DNA of 64,000 nucleotides from Tuctoria greenei (lineage: Eukaryota > Streptophyta > Magnoliopsida > Poales > Poaceae). Shown here piece by piece: positions 35,190 through 45,660 of the stretch. The notes under the pieces are model-generated. The model did no database searches. It was not told where the DNA came from and saw nothing but the letters and a program-made list of their open reading frames with translations. Each line of letters opens with the position of its first letter. Position 1 is the stretch's first letter. A program made the position numbers and the translations under genes. The stretch is taken from assembly GCA_036927565.1 (NCBI GenBank), contig JAYESD010000004.1:93934942-93998941 (forward strand), read 5' to 3'.

Positions 35190-36322
35190 TTGTGAGGCTA
35201 GTTTGCCCCCTGGTACGATGACTGTCCTCCGCTCTGTGGGCAGTCCTTGGCGAAGTGCCCCGTACATCCACACGTATAACACGTGTATGGGGTCTGACCG
35301 ACACGGAATGGAGGACGGAATCCCGGTGCACGCGGTGGAGGTAGAGGTGCACGTAGAATCATCCCTTGTTGCTATTGTGGGCGAAAGTCAGCGTTGATGA
35401 ATGGGTGACCACAATACATCGGTGGTCGCGATGGCGGCTGCCAGCTCTGGTCGGATGGTGATCGATACACCATGCAGTACTTCTGAGGAGTACTTCCTCT
35501 GCTGCCTTGCGGAGCACTCCTTTTGTTCTTGTCGGAGAACATCTCCCTAGTAGCGTCCTCCTGCACGATCGCGGCATTGACCATGTTGTTGAAGCGGCCG
35601 CGGTTGAACAAGGCAAGCTTGTCCTTCATCTTGGGGTTCAAACCCCGATAGAAGCATTCCCTCTTCCGATCTTTAGTACTCACTTGGTCCTGAGCATATT
35701 GGGCCAAGTGGCTGAATATCTTGGAGTACTCATAAGAACTCCTTCCTCCTTGCTTCGGCTCCAAGAACTCTTGAAGCTTCCTCCTCATAACACCAGGAGG
35801 TATGTGATAGGTGTGAAACGCCTCCTGGAATTCCTCCCAGCTCACAGCATAGCCGGCTGGTCGTGCGGCAAGGTAATTTGCCCACCACGCACAAGCATAC
35901 CCTTGTAATTGTTGGGCCGCGAACAGGGTCTTCTGATGTTCGGTCACTCGTAGCAAACCGAACTTCCCTTCAATAGAGCGGAGCCAGTTGTCCGCCTCCA
36001 ACAGTTCATCATCCTCCATGAAGACCGGCGGGTGCATTGACATGAAGTCCGAGTATGAACTCGTAGAAAGCAGTCGTGGACCCGCATCTGGTCGCTCTCC
36101 TTGACGGGACGAATGCTGGACTAAAGTCTGCAGTAACTCCATTTGCTCATCGCGCAAGCCAAGCACTGTGGCAAGAACCTCCGCTAGACTCTTTGGAAGT
36201 TCAGGAGGTGGTGGTGGAGGAACTCGTTTCTGCGGTGTCGCAGCTATCTCCTGGGTCCGAGATTCGTCCTCATGACCATGACTTGATCCTCCCATTTCCA
36301 GCGTCGAGCGCCTACGCACCAT
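35190..36322 (-). pseudogene. Element B gag
   Basis: The likely start is the ATG at 36322 (MVRRRSTLEMGG), preceded on the minus strand by an acceptor-like GGATGCAG. The N-terminus has a run of six prolines and a short leucine-rich helix. The core shows PPVFMEDDELLEADNWLRSI, AAQQLQGYACAWWANYLAAR, FHTYHIPPGVMRRKLQEFLE and GGRSSYEYSKIFSHLAQYA, the standard Ty3/gypsy capsid pattern. It stays open for 317 codons to a TGA at 35372-35374. The same frame then leads into a CCHC knuckle (CYTCGCTGHFAKDC, plus about 35237-35280). It is the best-preserved gag in the window. Confidence 0.87.
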
Positions 36323-36700
36323 TCTGCATCCAAATGACTTAAGATCAGCATATGTTTTCTTTTCCTTTATACATTTCATTATTAAGTAGCACAACTATTG
36401 ACAAGGGAATAAGTGCATAGAATTCACATATATTGATAAAGTATAAACTTTATACAAGATATATTATCTCATGACCAAGTTTACAGTAGTGAACTCCAAA
36501 ACGATGGACTCCCACTACAGAAGTGCATCTCTACCATACTTGGTCCCCATGAGATGTCATACACATCTTGTCATCTTAGACATAACCACTACTATTCGTA
36601 ATATGATACAAACATGGCCACAAAATAAACACGGGCAACTACTAAACTATATGTTGCCCCGTGATGGCAGAAGTGCTGCCACATCCCACTCCAATATGTC

Positions 36701-37659
36701 TTATTCGACGTACTCAAGTTCCTCGGGATCTTCTTCTTCTTCTTCGTTCGAAATTGGTGCCACAGGTGTGATTGCGGAAGCAAGAGTTGCTACCTCACCC
36801 ACCATTGATGATGTCGCGACAACTAAAGATTTCACATTAGCCTGTAGAACAAACATCCCCAATTCTTCCAGTTCCTTCTGTGCATTTTTGCAACTGGTCT
36901 TCCAATCCTGAGTCTCCCCTCTGGATTGATCCCTTTCTTGAGTCACCTCACTCAGCTGTTCATCCAACAGTTGCACCGAGCCTCTGATCGAGCTTTAATA
37001 GCCCAGTGCCACTGATTCTCACTTAAGTTTAGATGGCGATTTAGGGGAGCAATTGTGGCCCTAAGTGAGTCCTTGGCCCCTTCAAAGAGATCCCCTCGGA
37101 TCAGAGTCTGCTTCAGGTCATTCATCATTTTTCCAAGACTAGAATGCTGATCAAGGCTCTCTTGACACGCTGATGCTGCATATGACGCTAAAATCATCTT
37201 GGATACTTCTTCAGTATGCCCATATGCTGCAACCATCCGACTTGCCCACTCGTCACCGGCTCTACCGTCGACCGGAAAGAGCGCGAATGGAGTGTCAGTC
37301 ATAGCACAATAATGAAGTTTGCAAAACCTCATTATGGCAACACTTGCGACATAACACCACGTGTCTTCCAATTGAATCCCTTGCACTTGGATGGAGAAAG
37401 GAGACCATCCAATATTTAATGGAGCAGCAGGCACATCGACATAAATGGTGCATCTTGTCACACCTCCGTCATCGATCTCCTTGCCCCAATAGTCCAGTAT
37501 TTCACGATATCCGAACCGTTGACACATTGCTATCAACAAATCCGGAAAACCCTTCAGAAGAGTACACTTCGTGAACACCCATCCGTTTGGTAAGTATACT
37601 ATAGAATCAGCTATTTGTGAAAAATATACTGGAACAATGAGAAGGTTTCCAACTCCCAA
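36701..37659 (-). pseudogene. Extra sense ORF ('ORF0') between the element B leader and gag
   Basis: Function unknown. A 235-codon open stretch (37659-36952) and an overlapping 91-codon stretch (36976-36701), joined by one frameshift near 36975, lie on the element's sense strand upstream of gag. The first part has a globular look (LNIGWSPFSIQVQG, DTPFALFPVDGRAGDEWASR). The second is a charged coiled coil (LDEQLSEVTQERDQ, CKNAQKELEEL) ending in an acidic tail (EEEEEDPEELEYVE). The first part has no ATG at its start; the first Met is near residue 45 and a stop lies six codons upstream. The N-terminus is therefore lost or supplied by splicing. From memory, rice RIRE3/RIRE8-type gypsy elements have an ORF at this place. 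Confidence 0.6.
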
Positions 37660-39538
37660 TAGTTTAAGAAAATTTTAAACTGGAGTTGTAATCTCAGTCT
37701 GCCCCAGCTGACCTTCCTGTATAAATTGAAAATTTTCATACAGGAAACGTAAGAACCAAAGGTTGGGTTGAATGCAAAAGTTGTAGTACACTTTCCAAAC
37801 TTTCCATATTGTACTCAAACAGCTCCAGGTGATCTAGGAAATAGAATCTATACAGGTTTAAAGTTGACCCAAATTTCTGGAAATTTTGACAGAACCTCTC
37901 CTGTATATGTTGTGATTTCCACAATTTATACAGGTATATCATGACAATATATTGAGGTAATGACAAAATAAACATTGTATAACATCAAGTTAAAAATCCA
38001 GAGGTAAAATATTTCGGCCATGAAACATTTTTTACATAGGTATAGTGCGCTAATTCGAAACTATGTGTCAACTGTTTCAAGTTCTGATCTGCCAGAACCG
38101 AGTTTGCAACCATAGGAATTAAACACAGCTACACAAAGATTTAGGCCATGAGTGCAACATAAAGTTGATAGAGGACTTGCTAAGCCTTCCAGAAATGTAT
38201 ATATATGACCATGTCACTATTCTGGATCAAAAGCTAGAGCTATCTAAACTTAACAGATGAACTGACTGTTGTTCAACAGCAGCCCTGCAGTTCACTGTTT
38301 TGAGCTCGAAATTTGAATTTCCTCCAATTCGAATCAAGAAAAACTTTAAATAACGAAACTGTATATATGCTTCTACCCTTTTCATATATATATCACAATA
38401 AGGCAGAATATTTCTCTACAGTGAGTTAATGCAAAAATACAGAGACTGGTACAATGGTAGGGTTATCTGGAGTAGTTTAAGCATACCCCAAATTTCAACA
38501 GATTATCAAGCTTTTATGCCTTAATGGTCAGCATAAAAGTTGTAGAGGACTTCAAGAAATTTTCATCCATGTATCATACCCATATGTTTATTCCTAACTA
38601 AACAAGATTACAACCTGGCGAAGTTGAGCAAACTTTAGCCAGAAATCAAGAATCTTGGTGCTAACCCAATGTCGAATAAAAACTCATTTTGCGGAGTCCA
38701 AACCTACCAGCACCTGATAGTCAGACTTTCCAAAATATAATGCATCCATTTCTGTTGTTTGGGGATGGTCAAGTATCAAAGTTGATACCGACGGTACTAC
38801 GTGCCTCACCAAAGAAAATTCTAACCGGTATTTACGGATACGTTTATAGGTGGCCCTAATATCGTTCACTCGCAAACGTGTTCTACACGGGTCGCTACCG
38901 TAGTCAATGCTGCAGAAGACAAACAATCCCCTTTTCACACCTTAACACCTCAAGGGCGGCACGGGGAAACACGACAGGCACTCACAATAATATATATGAA
39001 AGTAAATGCATATGACTCTGGTGTGAGTTGCCCTTGAGCGATGTCATGTCTCGAGGTACATGGCTGTAATACGTCTGTACAGCAAAGACTCCCGCACGAA
39101 CCGGCTTATACACGCTCGGGCATACGTGTTTCGCATGCTCCCATAGAACATGAATGGTTCTAGAGATGCAAACTATCGGGTTATACACCACCCGACGAGG
39201 GCTCCCACTAACTTTGAAGCACGCTGGGGTACCGCGTATCATAGGTTCTTAGAAACATGTAAAATTTCAGACTCCTATTAACATTTTCGTGCCAAGCCAC
39301 TGAAAGACTTCCATGCTACCTCTCGCATGGTGAGCTTACAGCAATTGATCCGCTTAGGGTGGCGTACCTTACCTCTTACCTGACGTCGAAGCGTCGTTAC
39401 AGAATTAATAACATATAAGTTAGTTTACCACCTTTATATCTTATACTAATAATACTCCTTATAAGGGCATATAACAAATTCCTCACTCAAATCCTAATTT
39501 TTTTAAAATATGCTCTTTTCAAGTACACTGTTCCGAAT
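37660..39538 (-). other. Element B long 5' leader
   Basis: 1.9 kb between primer site and ORF0. An 84-codon open stretch at 38938-38684 has no recognisable features. I see no further repeats. Such a long leader may hold part of ORF0's first exon, but nothing shows it. Confidence 0.5.
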
Positions 39539-39553
39539 GATGATCTGATACCA
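39539..39553 (-). promoter_or_regulatory. Element B primer binding site (initiator tRNA-Met)
   Basis: TGGTATCAGATCATC on the minus strand, four bases after the 5' LTR end. Confidence 0.82.
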
Positions 39554-39557
39554 TGTC

Positions 39558-40245
39558 TGTGGGGAGGCCAAAGTAAATATATGGAATTTGATTCTGTCAT
39601 TGGATTTTGATTTGGAGCAAGTTTCAAGTGAATTTCAATTTGAATTTGAAATTGGATTAAATTCAATGGTGTCACTGATTTAAATAGCAATTGAGTTCCA
39701 AAATTTTTGAAACTTTGAGGACAAGTCAAGCAAGTCATACTGACCATGATGGTGTGTTCAAATCTTGATGTTCAAATAAGTTGAACAGAATTCAAAATTT
39801 GAATTTCTAATATGGTCTGAATTTGCTAAGCGTCTCAAATAAAATAGCAGATGGAGTTCAAAATTTATGAAACTTTGCAGGAAGTCTATTTGGAATATTA
39901 GTAAACCATAGAAAAATTTATGGCCTCAGATTTGAATAATTTTGACAGGGCCAAATATACAGTAGCATATTCAATTTGTAATTAATTTGAATATATATTG
40001 GGTACTGCATATTAATTTGACCTAGGATTCTCCATTCAAATAATTCCAAACATTGAAGAGAGGTCAAAAGAATTTATCTAAGATTGTTGGTGAAGTCCAT
40101 TCCTCATATTAATAAAATTTAAGCATGAGTGGAAGAAAATATTTGATGAGATCAAGTTCATAAGCATAACTATAATTGGTCTCCATTAGGGTTGATAACC
40201 AACTTACAATTGAACCTCATATGAAAGAAAATGTGGAATTTTACA
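39558..40245 (-). repeat. Element B 5' LTR, internally deleted (688 bp)
   Basis: It matches only 30762-31450 of the full LTR (the U3 side). Its inner end, TGTGGGGAGGCC, fuses the LTR terminus TGTGGGGA with the internal TGTGGGGAGG at 30762; both parents share those eight bases. The TATA box, R and U5 are gone. Confidence 0.85.
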
Positions 40246-40250
40246 ATATC

Positions 40251-40974
40251 ATGTGATCAAAATAAGATAAGGATCTTATTCGACTTTGGGACTTTATGGT
40301 AGATATAGGGACTATAGTGGAGACTCTTGCAAAGAATAGGAGATGATCAAGTAAGTTTGTTGTCTCTAGAAATTATGGTAAAAAATAACCTTCTCTAAAT
40401 TTTGGTTGAAATTCTGGAGGTCTATCATGGCTACCAGTGGTTGTACCTTGTAGAGGGGGTCTCACTGGTTCTAGGAAAATTTGTTTCACAATTTTCTAAG
40501 CTTCCTACAGGGAGACATTGATTTTACAAGTTTGGGAGAATTTTTGAAATGTTTTCTGTATTTTTCAAAAAATTTCAATTACATAGAGATTTGGAACACT
40601 AATAAATCCAGTAAATGAAGTCCAATGAACTTGAAATTTTTACTGGAGATCATTGTATTATTAAGAGTGTTCGGACTAAAATAGGGAATTTTCCAATTAA
40701 CAGAACAGTAGTAATTAATTTCCCAAGCAGTTAGCTCAAAGGAATTAATTATAAAAGTTATGGGAATTTCATGCCCAAAAAATTGAATCACTGCAAAGTT
40801 GAGATTGATATGAGTCTTCCAGAATTTATTTGGAAATTTTTGAGCAATACTACTAGGAGTAACGAATTTTAGAAGTTTGATTTAATCCTGGAATTATTTT
40901 CCAATGGGAAAATTTGAATAAAGCAGTTGGGCCCACTGGTTTAAAATCAACCAAGCAGGGCTAGTGTAAGGATC
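40251..40974 (-). repeat. Element C long LTR, part 2
   Basis: Matches about 28795-29500 of the element B LTR, same orientation. Left limit is the ATATC duplication of B, right limit the GCTAG duplication of D. Confidence 0.85.
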
Positions 40975-42427
40975 GAATGCCCAAGAGGGGGGGTGAATTG
41001 GGCTTCTTTTTACAAACTAAAGCAATAAAAACTCAACTACTAAAAGCCCAATTCCCTATGCAAACAACCTATGCATTTAAGTGAGTAATAAGTTTGCGGT
41101 ATATGAAATGCATAAGTATAACGGGAAAGGATGAGTATGCAAACTCCCGAGAAGACAAGAAGACACGGTGATTTATCCTGTGGTTCGGCAAGGTCATCAA
41201 GACCTTCCTACATCCACGTTGTGGCACCCACCAAAGGGTGTAGCCACTCCCAAGTCACCAAGACCAGGGATCTCACTAAAAGTCCCCGTTCTCCATCTCC
41301 GGCAAGGTGGAGCTCAAGCCTTGTACAAGTTTGATCTTCCGGGCTTCCACAACTGACTTGGCAAGCTCCGGAAGGATCTCTCCAATCACCAACTGATACA
41401 CGATGAATGCAATCACCAAGAGACACTCCCTTACAGCTCTCACTAGACTAGACACTCCAATCACCAAGAATGGAAGCACACAAGCATCATCTCTAGTAAG
41501 TTATAGCCTATCTCTTGGTGTACAAGTGGTGTAAAGGATGTGGAAGTGGTTGCTCAACATCTTGAATGCTTGATAATGTGTAGAGTAGCTCTGGGCATCA
41601 AGACTTGTCCAAATGACTGGTTGAAGGGGTATAAATCGCTAGCTTCCACGAGATAGCCGTTGGAAAAGTAGGCTGACATCACTGTTCTACAAACACCAGA
41701 TGATCCGATGTTCTCCTTTCAGCTGTCATCGGTCGAATACAAATTAGCTGAGGTCACTGTGTCAGATATGACCGTTGATCGACCGATGTTGTATACACCT
41801 GTACATCGGATAATCCAGTGACACTTGGTCCAGGATGGTCCAAAAATAATGCTTACTAGAATGATCGACCGATGTGGCATATTTGTATATCGGATGGTCC
41901 GGTGTTACTTGGTCCAAGGAAATTGCTTACTGGAATGATCGACCGATGTAACATACGCTTCCACATCAGATGATCCGGTGTATACCCAAGACTGAGGTAT
42001 TTTCTGCTGCAGAGCCAACTCGACCGATGTAGTGTTTTCTAGATACATCGGATGATCCAGTGAGTTGATTTTGTCTGCTTCGAGTTGTTCTAAGTGATTC
42101 TTTTGGAATTTTTCCGAGTGACCTCTTAGACATTTGTTTGAAATGTTCTTCTGATGACGACTAAGTTTCGTGTCCTGTCAATTTTGATGGAATAATTTTG
42201 ACATATATGTTTTTTCTTTTCAGTTTTCATAAAGATCGATTGACCTCGTAAAATAGTTTGTTGAGGGGTCTCCAATTGTATCCAATGAGCAGTAGATGAT
42301 ATAGATATAGAGTCCATTAAGTGTGATGAGTTATATGAGAGACCTTGAATCCACAAACTCATTAGTGATATCCAACGGTTGTCATTAATCACCGAAACCA
42401 TACCTTATGGGGGCCTAGATGCTTTCA
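40975..42427 (-). repeat. Element D 3' LTR
   Basis: 1,453 bp; on the minus strand TGAAAGCATCTAGG to CGATCCTTACA. TATA-like GATTTATACC (minus; plus about 41629-41638). The hairpin array is at 41690-42065. Confidence 0.88.
41690..42065 (-). repeat. Hairpin array in the U3 of element D (3' LTR copy)
   Basis: Four units of roughly 75-100 bp. Each has CCGATGT, a loop of about 11-16 bases, then ACATCGG (or a one-base variant) followed by ATGATCCGGTG-like sequence. The first unit is at 41783-41809 with perfect 7 bp arms. Confidence 0.82.
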
Positions 42428-42772
42428 ATCTCCCCCTTTTTGGTGATTGATGACAACACAATGAGTAAAGCATAACAGTAATGAAATTAAGAATACAAAA
42501 CTCAAAAAGATATGTAACAAGTACAAGATCCAGCACACGAAGCTCGAAGGCTAAAAAACGATCAATAACACATAAGAGAATTAAGTAGCTGAATTAAGTA
42601 GCACACGGATACTCAAGGATAGCAAAAGAATAGCAAAGCTCCCAAATTACAAAAGCTCCCAAAAGAAATACTCCCCCTACAACTAGGACTCCCCCTAAGA
42701 CTATGCTATCCCCCCTGACTATGACTCTTCTCCCCCTTTGGCATCAAGACACCAAAAAGGGAAGCTGAGTGC
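42428..42772 (-). promoter_or_regulatory. Element D polypurine region with several PPT-like tracts
   Basis: Directly inside the 3' LTR, plus-strand CTCCCCCTTTTTGG (42429-42443) is the polypurine tract. Four more C-rich tracts (ACTCCCCCTAC, ACTCCCCCTAAG, ATCCCCCCTGAC, TCTCCCCCTTTGG) follow between about 42670 and 42742. The rest is non-coding. Confidence 0.75.
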
Positions 42773-44977
42773 CTAAGGATCCTGAGCGCTTGGGGCGATG
42801 ATGAACTGGTGGCCGTTGGGGGTGCTGTCATCGGTCTCATCTCCTGGAAAGATGGAGATGCTACCTGCTGCTGAGGCTGGAGTGGAGTAGACTGGGGCTG
42901 TGGGAGCCGCTGTCGGTACTGAGGGTGCCTGCTAAGTCGGGACTACCGGTAGCGGGGCACTAACAATCGAAGCCGGAGTCTGCTGAGAGAGGGTTGTAGC
43001 TGGCAGAGGAGAGTGAATCGGTGCGCCTGGGGCAAGCAGTGGTGACATGCTGATAGTCGGTATCTGCGTGGTCGGAACTGGAGCTGAGACTGGTGCTAGG
43101 ACAGGTGGAACTGGGGCTAGACCAGGAAGCTGTGAGGGCAGGGCAATCCCGGTCTGAGTGTAGAGGTTGGTGATCAACCCCAGGATGCCCATCATGGCCT
43201 GCTGCGTCTGCTGCTGTTGGTCAAGAGTACGCTGATGCATCTGGTCAATGAGTCCAGTGATCCTGTCAGTGTCCTCTCGCCTCTCGCGAGCTATCTGATG
43301 CTGCATCTCCTGCTGCTGCTGGAGCTCCACAAGACGTGCAACCTGCTCAGCTCTGGCCTGCTCAGCTACAAGCCGATCCTGTCGCTGCTGCTCAATCATC
43401 TGCTGCAGTAGAGAAGTGAGCTCGGATGACTGAGATACCTATGCCTCAGACACCGAAGGTGGGGTAGGAGGTGGTGGTATAGTCGAGCCTCCAGCCTCCG
43501 CGTCGTGCTGCCTGGGTGAGGGAGGAGGTGGGAAGTACTCCTAGACACTGTCACTAGTGTCACTCTCTGACCAGATATGCTGTAGATCTCCTCCCTGAGC
43601 CTCAGCCTGTACTAGGATCTCATCTTCCTTTTCTAAGTCTGACCAGTCTTCTTCTGAAAGTCGAGCTCGAACCTGACGCTCAACTGGGCGGCCAAGGCAG
43701 CGGTCTCTAGGAGCTGGAGCACGGTAGTGTCCGAACCGAGTGACGTTCTCATCGGTGAGACTGTCACGCACGGCGGATCCCTCTGGAGCCAATAGGTAGA
43801 GCAGGTGACTTATCTAGTGGCCAAACACGAGCTGTATCATCATCCCAACTCCATCTGTGATGACATCCTCCATCTCACAAATGAGGATATCCACGATGTC
43901 AAACTGCATCCCGTTCATGACATAGAACAGGAGAGTCTGCTGCAAACTGGTGAAGCCCTCAAGGTATCCTGACCTGGGTAGTAGCGTGCGGTGCAAGGCA
44001 AGGTGAACAGTACGTGCAACCGAAGTGAGTAGAGAAGGTACCCTAGGCTGGTCAGGTGAGAAGGGCTGAGCAAACAGTGACCGAATCTCCTCAAAAGGTG
44101 GTGCCACACCTCCAGTGAGCGGCCTCCTCGGTGGGTCAGCCTGTCCATAAACTAACTCGTGTATGCAGGTGTCATGGAGATCCACGCCTAGCAGTTGTCC
44201 CAAGGTCTGTCTAGTCAGATGGTGATGCTGGCCCATGAACATAAAGTCAATGGATCTGCGGCCCTCTGAAACGTAGAGTGTGGCAAAGAAAACTCGGACC
44301 CAGTCCTCCACATAGGCACTCTGCTGGAAATACATTAGCTCCAATAGCCCTCTGTACCTCTCAAAGAAAGGGTGAATCTCAGTGCTGGCTGCAAGTGCGA
44401 GCTAGTCCCAGTCAATGAAGTTGTGCTGGAAAAGTTTATGGCCCCTATGTCCGTAAGTCTCATACAGTGACACCTGTGTCAAGGTCCAGAAGCGGTTGTC
44501 CACAAGTGGCTCTCTGGGCTGCGGGAACCACTCCTCAAGCAGAATGCTCCATCGAAGCTTCCTGAGCTGCTTTGTCTTCAATTTCCTGTAGTCAATCAGG
44601 CGGACACCCTCACCAACCCGGACATTGGTGTCCATCTCATAGACGGATCTCTCAGCTGCTCTGTCCTCCCGAAGCTCAGCTGCAGATGGTCTCTGACTCG
44701 GGGCTGCAGCTGAATGACCTCAATGGGTCCTAACTGTGCGCCGGCGAACAAGCGGCTCCTCCTCAGACTCCTCTGTCTCCTCTGTCTGCTGTGGTTGTAG
44801 TTGCCTCTATCGGGACTCCCGGATTCTTAGGGATCCTCTTCGGCCACGCTCACGCTCCTCAGCGGCGCGAGCGACCATCTCAGCTTGTCTAACTTCTTTC
44901 ATCTCTTTCGACAGCTTTTGCTTCTTAGCTGCCGGCTCCTCAATGGCCTTTCCCTTTCCTTTCTTGTCACGGCCCAT
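42773..44977 (-). pseudogene. Extra 735-codon sense ORF of element D, after pol (unknown function)
   Basis: A single frame runs from ATG at 44977 (good start context, AAGATGG) to TAG at 42773-42775. It has seven premature stops (minus-strand codons at plus 44807, 44720, 44402, 43814, 43541, 43439, 42932) but no frameshift. Six are TAG and one TGA. The start is lysine-rich and NLS-like (KKGKGKAIEEPAAKKQK). Residues about 110-385 form a helical globular region (LTQVSLYETYGHRGHKLFQH, WVRVFFATLYVSEGRRSIDF) that reminds me of the 'putative plant transposon protein' family. Then comes an acidic stretch, a Gln/Arg-rich coiled coil (about 527-600: QARAEQVARLVELQQQQ) and a Pro-rich tail. There is no signal peptide or membrane segment, so it is not a typical envelope protein. 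Confidence 0.75.
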
Positions 44978-45355
44978 CTTGATGAGAAGAGTGACGACGG
45001 CGAAGATGAGATCGCGGGACAACGATGCTGGGTGCACGAGACGATGACACAAAGTACGACGTGGCTGGGCGCAAGGAGCAACAACTCATAGGAATGGAGG
45101 GCGGTAGCGCGACAGGGAGCACGACGCTCGGGCGCGTGGAGTGGCAGCGCTGAGGGCGGTGGCGCCGAGGGCGGCGGTGCTGAGTGCGACAGCGGGCGGC
45201 AGTAGGGCGAGGGGCGCAGAGCGGTGGCGGTGGCTCTGAGTGTGGCGGCGGCCGGAGGGCGGCGGCAGGGCGAGGGGCGCGGAGCGGCATCAGTGGAAAG
45301 AAGAGAGAGAAAACGAACGAAAACAGAGAGGCGCGCTAAATAGGTGAGGCCCAAA
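44978..45355 (-). promoter_or_regulatory. Leader-like and core-promoter-like sequence before the extra ORF of D
   Basis: Read on the minus strand: a TATA-like CTATTTAGC (plus about 45337-45345), then a CT-rich run (CTCTCTGTTTTCG, TTTTCTCTCTCTTC), then about 300 bases of C-rich, G-poor sequence with an imperfect CGCCCCTCGCCCT repeat up to the ATG. This is the usual make-up of a grass promoter and 5' UTR. Apparent ORFs here are low-complexity by-products. Confidence 0.5.
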
Positions 45356-45364
45356 CCCTAGCTC

Positions 45365-45660
45365 AATTTTTAACATCGGATGATCCAACGTTAGTTGAGA
45401 GGGTGCATCGGTCGAGTGGTACAGTAAGGTGATTCCAGAGGCACCTTCAGCATCAGATGATCTGACGTGGAAAATTTTATCATTGGTTGAATTTGGCACA
45501 ACTCCAGAAATGTGAACATCGGATGCTCCGATGTTTCTCAGAATGAACTCATCAGCTGATTTGACTTTCTGTCTGAGCTGACCCTTGTACTTAAGCACAA
45601 ACTGATCTGATGATGCTTCAGCCCTAAGCTTCGGATAATCCGATGACTATAAAAGATCAG
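45365..45660 (-). repeat. LTR-type palindromic motifs upstream of the extra ORF
   Basis: Five to six copies of the CATCGGATGATCC motif, including ACATCGGATGATCCA (about 45373-45387), identical over 15 bases to one in the element D LTR and in the same orientation. A perfect palindrome ACATCGGA-TGC-TCCGATGT is at 45516-45534, and TTCGGATAATCCGA is at about 45632. Confidence 0.75.

Larger units (their letters stand above)
27179..40245 (-). mobile_element. Ty3/gypsy element B (chromovirus with very long LTR), nested in element C's LTR
   Basis: 13,067 bp, with target duplication ATATC at 27174-27178 and 40246-40250. The minus-strand order is short 5' LTR (39558-40245), primer site, leader, extra ORF, gag, pol with integrase and chromodomain, polypurine tract, full 4.27 kb 3' LTR (27179-31450). 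Domain order and the C-terminal chromodomain place it among chromoviruses, probably the Tekay/Del group. The host sequence on both sides is the LTR of a sister element, so this is a same-family nested insertion. LTR parts that can be compared differ at about 3 percent by eye. The 5' LTR is missing 3.6 kb. Confidence 0.9.

Noticed and set aside
39558..40974. Reading 39558-40974 as one rearranged LTR of element B
   Set aside because: The ATATC duplication at 40246-40250 and its partner at 27174-27178 show that the part right of 40250 is the host LTR C.
42773..44977. Extra ORF of D as a retroviral-type envelope gene
   Set aside because: No signal peptide, no transmembrane segment and no cleavage site; only its position matches.
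45290..45598. 102-codon minus-strand ORF before the extra ORF of element D
   Set aside because: It overlaps the palindromic repeats and promoter-like block, has no domain features and is not in frame with the extra ORF.
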